This document shows positions 28,700 through 35,884 of a stretch of DNA of 64,000 bases, in pieces. The notes beneath the pieces are model-generated. The model was given only the letters and a program-made list of their open reading frames with translations. It ran no database searches and was not told the DNA's origin. The DNA is from G032773895 sp965248935 (lineage in GTDB: Bacteria > Pseudomonadota > Gammaproteobacteria > Pseudomonadales > Cellvibrionaceae), in the NCBI GenBank assembly GCA_965248935.1, contig OZ252214.1, positions 1,674,001 through 1,738,000 of the forward strand, in the 5' to 3' direction. The position numbers and the translations under genes are program-made. Positions within the stretch are counted from its first letter, which is position 1. Each line of letters opens with the position of its first letter.

Positions 28700-29752
28700 C
28701 TAACTCGACTGACCAAACTCAACTAAGGGATAGTGCACGTTTACGATAAATCGTTCGTCGTCACGCTCCACTATAACTCTCGCCTCTTCATTAAAGTAGG
28801 CTTTTAGTCTGTGTACAATATTTTCTAGCGCTATACCATTGCCTCTATGCTCCACCCCACTCGTATGTAGTTGCTTTGGAGCAACAGGGTTTTCTATACG
28901 AATATGGACCTTTTTCTCCTTAATACCTATATCAATCGATAAGGTTCCCCCTTGCTCTAAAGGCTGAATACCGTGATAAATTGCGTTTTCAATCAGAGGT
29001 TGAAGCAACAAACTAGGTGTAGAAACACGATTTATAGAAACCTCTTGTTCAGAGATATTCCAAACCACAGTGAGTCTCTCCACCAGACGCAGTTTTTCCA
29101 TATCAATAAACCGCTTACTTAATGCAACTTCACTCGATAGAGGTACAAGGCTGGGTTCACTGAGGCTCACTCGAAACAAATCAGCTAAATCGAGTACCAT
29201 TTTTTCCGCTGTTTTCGCTTCATCGTCAATTAAACAGGCAATAGTATTCAAGCTATTGAACAAAAAATGAGGGCGAATTCGAGATTGCAAAGACTGTAAG
29301 CGCGCTTGCAGCTCAGCCTGTTGCTGGTTGAGAAGCTGCTGCTGTAGGTAAAAATACCTCAAGACGATACCTGCAAAAACGGCGGCAATAGCTGTATTAC
29401 TGAATACAACATTTAAATCAACCCGCAGACCACCAGTAAGCAACCAACTGCCAAAACCACTAAAAATACAGGTAATCAACAAAACAATCGAATAACTGAC
29501 TACGCCTGATACGTATGGGTTTCGCCTGCGAAACCAGGGGCGCAATGGACATAAACAAGCGGCACCGGACAACACAACCCACTGCACCAACAGGGAAACA
29601 AGACCCAAATTGGCCCAATCAAACCCAATGATACCTGTATCCGTCACAGCTAGCCCTACAGCCAACAGCTCCCCAACCAATACCAAAAAGAATACCGCCT
29701 GCACTCCACAGAGGTCAGGTAGAAAATCTCCACGGCGATTACTCACAACCAA
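28700..29752 (-). CDS. algZ: LytS-type sensor kinase AlgZ/FimS
   Basis: About 350 aa: five or six N-terminal membrane helices, then a His_kinase domain with the phospho-acceptor in SRIRPHFLFNSLNT and a HATPase region (PLIENAIYHGIQP). The opening GDFLPDLC resembles Pseudomonas AlgZ. No ATG fits. Candidate starts are TTG 29752, GTG 29746 and ATT 29761; only ATT has a Shine-Dalgarno sequence at ideal distance (AAGGAG, 6 nt), while TTG and GTG lie just behind the stop of a 12-codon leader ORF. It precedes algR by 74 bp and is divergent from argH. Confidence 0.9.
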   Translation of the reverse strand: MVVSNRRGDFLPDLCGVQAVFFLVLVGELLAVGLAVTDTGIIGFDWANLGLVSLLVQWVVLSGAACLCPLRPWFRRRNPYVSGVVSYSIVLLITCIFSGFGSWLLTGGLRVDLNVVFSNTAIAAVFAGIVLRYFYLQQQLLNQQQAELQARLQSLQSRIRPHFLFNSLNTIACLIDDEAKTAEKMVLDLADLFRVSLSEPSLVPLSSEVALSKRFIDMEKLRLVERLTVVWNISEQEVSINRVSTPSLLLQPLIENAIYHGIQPLEQGGTLSIDIGIKEKKVHIRIENPVAPKQLHTSGVEHRGNGIALENIVHRLKAYFNEEARVIVERDDERFIVNVHYPLVEFGQSS

Positions 29753-29756
29753 AGCG

Positions 29757-29795
29757 CTAATAGTAGGCTCCTTTTGCTATCGTTTTAATCATCAT
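29757..29795 (-). promoter_or_regulatory. Putative 12-codon leader ORF upstream of algZ
   Basis: On the minus strand AAAGGAGGTAG is followed, 5 nt later, by ATG ATG and a 12-codon frame (MMIKTIAKGAYY, then TAG at 29757-29759). The stop is 4 nt before the TTG and 10 nt before the GTG candidate starts of algZ, and the leader's codons 8-9 contain the AAGGAG that could serve algZ. The arrangement fits translational coupling or leader control of the kinase; whether the peptide is made is not shown. Confidence 0.5.
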
Positions 29796-29903
29796 TCAAT
29801 CTACCTCCTTTCACACAGGGAAAAGCGGAGTATGATCGTACAGATTATCTGGGCTTAGGTATAATGCTGACCCTAAATTATTCTGATAGAGACACAATAC
29901 ACT

Positions 29904-31301
29904 ATGAGCCAAGAAGAAAACTCCGTAAAACCCTGGGGTGGCCGATTCACAGAAGCCACTGATGCATTTGTAGAACGTTTTACAGCATCTGTCGATTTTG
30001 ACCAGCGGCTTTACCACCATGATATCAACGGCTCAATCGCCCACGCCACTATGCTGGCATCGGTAGGCGTACTCTCTGAAGAAGAAAAGCAGGCCATTCT
30101 CAAAGGGCTTTCAGATATTCGCAAAGACATTAGCGAAGGGAAATTTAACTGGTCGGTATCCCTTGAAGATGTCCATATGAATATCGAAGCCGAACTGACA
30201 AAGCGTATCGGCATCACAGGCAAAAAGCTCCATACCGGACGCTCCCGAAACGACCAAGTTGCCACCGACATCCGACTCTACCTACGTGACGAAATTGACA
30301 GTATCGCTAAAGAACTCACTAGATTGCAAACAGGTATTTTAACAGTAGCAGAGAACAATACCGATACCATTATGCCCGGCTTTACACATTTGCAAACCGC
30401 TCAGCCGGTTACGTTTGGCCATCACCTATTGGCTTGGTACGAAATGCTAGAACGAGACTACCAAAGACTAATAGACTGCCGCAAACGTGTAAACCAAAGC
30501 CCTCTAGGTGCCGCCGCATTAGCCGGCACAACCTACCCAATTAATCGAGAACTTACGGCTGAATTATTAGGCTTTGACGCGCCAACCCGCAATTCCTTGG
30601 ACTCCGTAAGCGACCGTGATTTCGCCATCGAATTTAATGCCTTTGCGGCATTGGTGATGACTCACCTTTCCCGTGCAAGTGAAGAGCTAGTCCTGTGGAC
30701 ATCGACACAATTTAATTTTATCAATTTACCTGACCGTTTCTGCACCGGCTCATCCATCATGCCGCAAAAGAAAAACCCAGACGTGCCCGAATTAGTTCGC
30801 GGCAAAACAGGCCGTGTAAACGGCCACCTAATCAACCTTCTAACGCTGATGAAATCTCAACCCTTGGCCTATAACAAAGACAACCAAGAAGACAAAGAAC
30901 CTCTGTTCGATACCATCGACACCATTAAAGATTGTCTGCGCGCCTTCGCAGATATGATTCCTGCCATTACACCCAACAAAGAATCTATGTACGAAGCGGC
31001 AAAACGGGGGTTCTCCACCGCAACAGACCTAGCGGATTATTTAGTTCGTAAAGGCATTCCCTTCCGAGATTCCCATGAAGTTGTGGGGAAATCGGTTGCC
31101 TATGGAATTGAACAAAATAAAGACCTGTCAGAAATGAGCTTGGAAGAACTTAAACAATTTTCCAATATCATTGAAGAGGATGTGTTCGACGTACTAACAT
31201 TGGAAGGCTCAGTGGCAGCGCGAGATCACATTGGCGGTACGGCACCCAACCAAGTACACAATGCCGCTGCTGTCGCTCGCAAAGAATTAGCTTCTCGCTA
31301 A
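29904..31301 (+). CDS. argH: Argininosuccinate lyase
   Basis: Cleaves argininosuccinate into arginine and fumarate, last step of arginine synthesis. The 465-aa protein has the family's N-terminal WGGRFTEATD, EDVHMNIEAEL, TGRSRNDQVATD, the HLQTAQPVTFGHH region and the catalytic-serine signature GSSIMPQKKNPD. It is divergently arranged to algZ across about 110-150 bp, as in Pseudomonas. A strong hairpin lies 74 bp after the stop. Confidence 0.97.
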   Translation: MSQEENSVKPWGGRFTEATDAFVERFTASVDFDQRLYHHDINGSIAHATMLASVGVLSEEEKQAILKGLSDIRKDISEGKFNWSVSLEDVHMNIEAELTKRIGITGKKLHTGRSRNDQVATDIRLYLRDEIDSIAKELTRLQTGILTVAENNTDTIMPGFTHLQTAQPVTFGHHLLAWYEMLERDYQRLIDCRKRVNQSPLGAAALAGTTYPINRELTAELLGFDAPTRNSLDSVSDRDFAIEFNAFAALVMTHLSRASEELVLWTSTQFNFINLPDRFCTGSSIMPQKKNPDVPELVRGKTGRVNGHLINLLTLMKSQPLAYNKDNQEDKEPLFDTIDTIKDCLRAFADMIPAITPNKESMYEAAKRGFSTATDLADYLVRKGIPFRDSHEVVGKSVAYGIEQNKDLSEMSLEELKQFSNIIEEDVFDVLTLEGSVAARDHIGGTAPNQVHNAAAVARKELASR

Positions 31302-31375
31302 TTCAATGACACTCAAAACTTACAACAAAGTTTCTTAAAAAATCTTCGACAACACTAATTCGACAGTACTGAAAA

Positions 31376-31407
31376 GGTGTTCAGTTTTATAAATAAAACT
31401 GAACACC
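31376..31407 (+). terminator. Long perfect hairpin after argH
   Basis: Two 15-base arms (GGTGTTCAGTTTTAT and its exact complement) are separated by 2 nt. A run of A precedes it and CTAAAAATATTT follows; there is no clean T tract, so termination efficiency is uncertain and it could work in both directions. Confidence 0.65.
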
Positions 31408-31752
31408 CTAAAAATATTTACAGAAAATCAAGCTCGTTGATTTAGAGCCAGCTTAAAAGATTTCACCGACACAAAGCCTGTATTCATTTTCTTATTTAAA
31501 CACGTCTTACTTAACAAAATTGACGCCGACGGCGCCATTATTTACACCCGCGACACAACAACAAACAAAAAGAATAAACTGGAATTAAACACACAAGCAC
31601 AATAAATACGTTGCTCAACAAAAAAATCTGCTTATCTCTGCGGAAAGAATGTAAAGGTGCTGTCAGAAACAGGATATTAAGAAAATATATACAAGAGGAA
31701 CAAGACTATATCGCTTAGGTGTAGTAGTTTAAAACTAACACTATTTGGTTTT
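31408..31752. other. Intergenic region after argH, no supported gene
   Basis: A 345-bp AT-rich stretch between the argH hairpin and the end of crc. One plus-strand frame is open from about 31439 to the TAA at 31605 (about 50 codons, including KIDADGAIIYTRD), but it has no start codon or ribosome binding site and I do not call it. Confidence 0.5.
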
Positions 31753-32526
31753 TTATAAATCTTCTATATCGTAATCGACAATAACCGGAAGGTGACTTGA
31801 AAATTGGCGAGTTTTGTAAATTGCTGCGTATTCAATACGCTTTTTTAACGATTGCGAAACAACCTGATAATCCGACCGTATACCATCACCACTGGTCATG
31901 TCTCCAGATGGCCACCAGCTATATTCTCCAGACTCAGGTACGGCTGTGCGGAAGGCATCGACATATTCTAGCTGATTAAATAACTGCCCCATCCATTGCT
32001 GTTCATGCGCCAAAAAGCCAGATTGACCCTCGTAAACTAAGGAATCCTCAACATCTTTTTTAGTATGGGCCATAGCCCAGTTACCACAGAAAATATAATT
32101 TCTTCTTTTGCGGGTGATTTTATGAAGTAACGCTTGAAAATCATCAAAGAATTTTATTTTTACTTCTTGAGACTCAGTTTCAGAAAATGCGCTGGGAGCC
32201 AATAGAGAACCGATTGAATATCGATCAAAATCAACCTGAAGATAACGCCCTTCCATATCCACGCCACTGGCAAAACCCAGCCCGTAAATAAGCGCCTTGG
32301 GTTTAAAGCGAGTATAAATCGCTACACCATTGTAATGCTTTACACCAGAATCAAAAAAATAGGAGAAATAATCTTTCGGATGAAAAACGTCACCGTCAAG
32401 TTCATATTCAAGCGTTCGAAGGTCTTGCAAACAAATAATGTCTGCATCCTGCTCCGCTATCCAGTTGTATAACCCTCGTCGAGCGGCTTGATGAATGCCA
32501 TCAACACTCAAGCTAATTACTCTCAT
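31753..32526 (-). CDS. crc: Crc-like catabolite repression protein (exonuclease III fold)
   Basis: 257 aa, the endonuclease/exonuclease/phosphatase fold in its Crc form. It matches Pseudomonas Crc in sequence landmarks: MRVISLSVDGIHQAARRG, DIICLQDLR, GVAIYTRFKPKA, YIFCGNWAMAHTKKDV, SGEYSWWPSG and SDYQVV. The nuclease residues are altered in the same way (QDLR instead of QETK, SSHLPV instead of SDHCPV), consistent with Crc being a non-nuclease partner of Hfq in translational repression of catabolic mRNAs. It is divergent from pyrE, the conserved Pseudomonas arrangement. Confidence 0.88.
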   Translation of the reverse strand: MRVISLSVDGIHQAARRGLYNWIAEQDADIICLQDLRTLEYELDGDVFHPKDYFSYFFDSGVKHYNGVAIYTRFKPKALIYGLGFASGVDMEGRYLQVDFDRYSIGSLLAPSAFSETESQEVKIKFFDDFQALLHKITRKRRNYIFCGNWAMAHTKKDVEDSLVYEGQSGFLAHEQQWMGQLFNQLEYVDAFRTAVPESGEYSWWPSGDMTSGDGIRSDYQVVSQSLKKRIEYAAIYKTRQFSSHLPVIVDYDIEDL

Positions 32527-32832
32527 ATTGGCCCCTTAATAAGCGACGCAGCATGATACATTTTCTTATTGCAATTTGTTAGCATGAAAATCAATTATAA
32601 TTCCAATCCACAAATTATCGTTATTTTAGGGTAAAGCAATCCTTTTTGGGACACCTGCTGAAATAGGTGTATCTATTATAATAGCCCCAATCTTAGGTGC
32701 TTGTCTCCCAGGTATTACAATTAAAATCGACACCACCACAAGATAAGCCAGCTAACCACTCGTCTATTTCATACCGTCAAATCGATTAGGTCTGGTAATA
32801 TACACACCCCCAAAAACCAAACAAAAACGCAT
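32527..32832. other. crc-pyrE divergent intergenic region
   Basis: 306 bp with AT-rich stretches containing TATAAT at 32596-32601 and a second TATAAT-like stretch near 32680, and a small hairpin ACACCT...AGGTGT near 32652-32671. It should carry the promoters of both genes; I could not assign a full -35/-10 pair with good spacing. Confidence 0.4.
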
Positions 32833-33471
32833 ATGGAACCGTACCAAAAAGAATTTATCCAACTCGCTTTGGACAAAAAAGCGCTTGAGTTCGGCGAATA
32901 TACTCTTAAATCTGGGCGAGTCAGTCCTTATTTTTTCAACGCTGGAAAATTCGATTCCGGTAATGCTTTGGCCAAAATTGGCCGGGCTTACGCCGAATCT
33001 CTTATACGTTCAAATATCGGATTCGACATGATCCTTGGCCCAGCCTACAAAGGCATACCTCTTGCTGCAACAACCTCAGTCGCTCTAGCAGATGTTCATT
33101 CACGTGACATACCTTATTGCTATAATCGTAAAGAGGCCAAAGACCACGGAGAAGGTGGCGCCTTGGTTGGAGCCCCGCTTCGAGGTAAAATAGCCATCAT
33201 AGATGATGTCATTACTGCGGGAACCGCCGTGCGTGAAGTGTTGTCTATGATAGCGAATGCTGGCGCAAAACCTGCGGTAGTCGTGGTTGGTCTCAACCGG
33301 CAGGAAAGGGGCAAGGGAGAAAAATCAGCGATTCAGGAATTGGTAGAAGAAACGGGTATTCCCGTAGTTAGCATTATTAACCTAGACCATATCCTAACTT
33401 TTCTCGCTGATTCTGGCGATAGTACAACCTTAGAAAAAGTCTCCACTTATCGAAACATGTATGGAGTTTAA
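32833..33471 (+). CDS. pyrE: Orotate phosphoribosyltransferase
   Basis: Transfers ribose-5-phosphate from PRPP to orotate to form OMP in pyrimidine synthesis. 212 aa, with the SGRVSPYFFNAGKF start region, LGPAYKGIPLA, the flexible catalytic loop YNRKEAKDHGEGG and the PRPP motif IAIIDDVITAGTA. ATG 32833. A DUF4124 gene follows by 9 bp, so the two are probably co-transcribed. Confidence 0.96.
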   Translation: MEPYQKEFIQLALDKKALEFGEYTLKSGRVSPYFFNAGKFDSGNALAKIGRAYAESLIRSNIGFDMILGPAYKGIPLAATTSVALADVHSRDIPYCYNRKEAKDHGEGGALVGAPLRGKIAIIDDVITAGTAVREVLSMIANAGAKPAVVVVGLNRQERGKGEKSAIQELVEETGIPVVSIINLDHILTFLADSGDSTTLEKVSTYRNMYGV

Positions 33472-33480
33472 AGAAGCTCG

Positions 33481-34137
33481 ATGAAACAAGTCAGCAAATA
33501 CAGATTAATAACCCTAACCTCGTGTAGCCTCCTAGTACTCGCCATAGGGCTGCCGGTGCATCTACACGCTGAACAGTACCTATACCGCTACGTGAATGAC
33601 GAGGGTATTAAAGAACTAGCTCACTCCATTCCACCCCAATATGCCCAACGGGGTTATGAGGTTCTCACACTATCCGGCCAGTTAGTGAAGGCGGTTGAAG
33701 CTGCACCAACAGCAGGTGATATTGCCCAGGCTGAAGCTAAAAGAGCACTTCACAAACAATATATTATCCTTAAACGCCGCTATAGTAGTGTCGAAGATAT
33801 TGAGGCCGCTAAGCGCCGACGACTCACTGACCTAGATACCAATATCGCCATTCTTCGAGGAAATATAAATGGGACCAATACTCATATAGAAAATTTGATA
33901 GGTAAGGCTGCAAATATTGAGCGCTCAGGGAAAGACGTTCCAGCAAAGGTACTAAATGAACTTTCAGATGCCAAAGCTGAGCGGGCAGTTGTCCAAGAGC
34001 TATTAGAAACTCGGTTAAAAGAGTACCACGAGGTCTCTAAAAAGTACGACGCTGATTTAGCAACCTTCGTTGAAGGTACCGCTATAAGTAAAGAATTGTC
34101 AAGCAAAGAGCCGCCACTTAAGCCGGCTCAACAATAA
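33481..34137 (+). CDS. DUF4124-type exported protein with coiled coil
   Basis: 218 aa: hydrophobic signal (about residues 9-28, ending VHLHA), a DUF4124-like segment (EQYLYRYVNDEGIKELAHSIPPQYAQRGYEVL, residues about 31-63) and then a helical, charged, probably coiled-coil tail. Function unknown; such proteins are envelope-associated. It is 9 bp after pyrE and its last 20 bp overlap the 3' end of the convergent slmA gene. Confidence 0.82.
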   Translation: MKQVSKYRLITLTSCSLLVLAIGLPVHLHAEQYLYRYVNDEGIKELAHSIPPQYAQRGYEVLTLSGQLVKAVEAAPTAGDIAQAEAKRALHKQYIILKRRYSSVEDIEAAKRRRLTDLDTNIAILRGNINGTNTHIENLIGKAANIERSGKDVPAKVLNELSDAKAERAVVQELLETRLKEYHEVSKKYDADLATFVEGTAISKELSSKEPPLKPAQQ

Positions 34138-34717
34138 AGCCACTCACTAAATACGGCCACTGCTCTCGCCAAGCTTCTGTTGGCGATTTTTTGAATTCAC
34201 TCCGAACATACTGTGCAATTCGACCCTCTGCAACAGACATTAATAAACTTACCGTTGTGGCTATACTCATCCCAAAATGCATTCCATTCCTCAGCTCAGC
34301 ATCCCTTAAAATTTGCTTCAGTTGAATTTCCAAACGGTCAAACAGTTGCACCACACGAAGCCTTAGGCGATCTGTTTCGCCCGCCAGTGCATCACCCGTT
34401 AAAATACGAGTAATGCCAGGGTTCCGCTCAGCAAAAGTGAGGAGTAAATGAAGTATTTTTTCACAACGAACAAGAGGGTCTTGCTCCTCGTCAACAATTA
34501 AAGTGACACGGGAAAAAACCGTTTCCTCAATAAACTCTATAAGCCCTTCAAACATTTTTGATTTGCTTGGGAAGTGACGATACAAAGCAGCTTCTGACAC
34601 CCCAACTTCTTTTGCAAGCGCTGCGGTTGTAATTCGAGCCCCTGGACTGGCTTCAAGCATTCTTGCCAGTGACTCTAAAATCTGCTGTCTTCGCGTTTTT
34701 TTATTTTGGGCGCTCAT
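34118..34717 (-). CDS. slmA: Nucleoid occlusion factor SlmA
   Basis: TetR-family DNA-binding protein that blocks FtsZ polymerisation over the nucleoid. 199 aa, with the N-terminal helix-turn-helix ITTAALAKEVGVSEAALYRHF and the SlmA-specific MFEGLIEFIEETVFSRV, ILTGDALAGE and WPYLVSGF stretches. Position next to pyrE and close to coaBC/argB is that seen in other gammaproteobacteria. Convergent 20-bp overlap with the DUF4124 gene. Confidence 0.93.
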   Translation of the reverse strand: MSAQNKKTRRQQILESLARMLEASPGARITTAALAKEVGVSEAALYRHFPSKSKMFEGLIEFIEETVFSRVTLIVDEEQDPLVRCEKILHLLLTFAERNPGITRILTGDALAGETDRLRLRVVQLFDRLEIQLKQILRDAELRNGMHFGMSIATTVSLLMSVAEGRIAQYVRSEFKKSPTEAWREQWPYLVSGFIVEPA

Positions 34718-34840
34718 AATAATGCACTCTTATACGGCGCGATTAAAACCCGCACCTAGTCCTATGTTACTACTTCAACCATTTTTAACCTAAGCACTAT
34801 CAACCACCCCAGTGCCAGTATTGCTTTAAAAACAACGTCC

Positions 34841-34878
34841 TACAATAAATTCCACAATCTACAATAAATACCACAACT
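34841..34878. repeat. 19-bp tandem duplication
   Basis: TACAATAAATTCCACAATC (34841-34859) is followed immediately by a near copy (34860-34878, TACAATAAATACCACAACT). It lies in the 250-bp gap between the argB stop and the slmA start, upstream of slmA. No known operator motif is recognised in it. Confidence 0.75.
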
Positions 34879-34968
34879 GCGCACAGATATAGCAATACAG
34901 CATCGATTTCAGCGCTCGACCACACCCATCCTATCTGGAACTTCGCAAGCCTTCAACCAGCGAAACAC

Positions 34969-35880
34969 TTATCCATTATTCGTAATTAACGTACCAACAC
35001 CTGTATCGGTAAATATTTCCAATAAGACCGCGTGCGCTACTCGTCCGTCAACAATATGGGAGCATCCAACACCAGATTTAACCGCATCCAACGCACATTG
35101 GATTTTGGGTAACATACCGCCATAAATTGTCCCATCATCAATCAATTCATCAACTTTTGAGGTTGTTAAGCCCGTTAATACATTCCCTTCTTTATCTTGT
35201 AAGCCAGCAACATTCGTTAATAGCATAAGCTTTTCGGCCTGCAATACTTCCGCCAACTTCCCTGCAACCAAATCCGCATTTATATTATAAGAGCCGCCAT
35301 CTTTACCAACGCCAATAGGCGCAATGACAGGAATAAAATTACTATTCACTAACACATCGATAACAGACCTATCGATATATTTCACTTCGCCCACATGGCC
35401 TATATCAATTATTTCCGATGCATTAAGGCCGGGCGTTTTTTGGGTCACTTCTAATTTTTTGGCACGAATTAAATTACCGTCCTTACCTGTAATGCCTATA
35501 GCCTGCCCACCGTTTTGATTAATTAAACTCACGATTTGTTTATTTACAGTACCACCCAAAACCATTTCCACCACATCCATAGTTTCACTGTCGGTAATAC
35601 GCATTCCATTTACAAACTCAGATTTAATACTAAGCCGACTAAGCAAATCACCTATCTGAGGCCCCCCCCCATGAACAACAATAGGGTTCATACCAACCAA
35701 CTTCATCAATACCACATCACGGGCAAAAGAGTTTTGTAATGCCTCGTCCGTCATTGCATTTCCGCCGAACTTTACAACAATTGTTTTACCTGTAAACCGT
35801 TGAATATACGGTAGCGCCTCAGTTAGTACCCGCGCAATATTTTGGGCCTGTGATGCATCTAACCTATCTGAATTTTGCAT
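34969..35880 (-). CDS. argB: Acetylglutamate kinase
   Basis: Phosphorylates N-acetylglutamate, second step of arginine synthesis. 303 aa, with VVKFGGNAMTD at the N terminus, VVHGGGPQIGDLL, the KLMLLTNVAGLQD segment and YGGMLPKIQCAL near the C terminus. The extended N-terminal helix (ARVLTEALPYIQRFTG) resembles the arginine-inhibited hexameric form found in Pseudomonas. It starts 4 bp after the algC stop in the same direction, and a 250-bp gap separates it from slmA. Confidence 0.96.
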   Translation of the reverse strand: MQNSDRLDASQAQNIARVLTEALPYIQRFTGKTIVVKFGGNAMTDEALQNSFARDVVLMKLVGMNPIVVHGGGPQIGDLLSRLSIKSEFVNGMRITDSETMDVVEMVLGGTVNKQIVSLINQNGGQAIGITGKDGNLIRAKKLEVTQKTPGLNASEIIDIGHVGEVKYIDRSVIDVLVNSNFIPVIAPIGVGKDGGSYNINADLVAGKLAEVLQAEKLMLLTNVAGLQDKEGNVLTGLTTSKVDELIDDGTIYGGMLPKIQCALDAVKSGVGCSHIVDGRVAHAVLLEIFTDTGVGTLITNNG

Positions 35881-35884
35881 TAAT

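Noticed and set aside
31439..31605. Open plus-strand frame after argH
   Set aside because: No start codon or ribosome binding site and only about 50 codons; it may be an eroded fragment but cannot be assigned.
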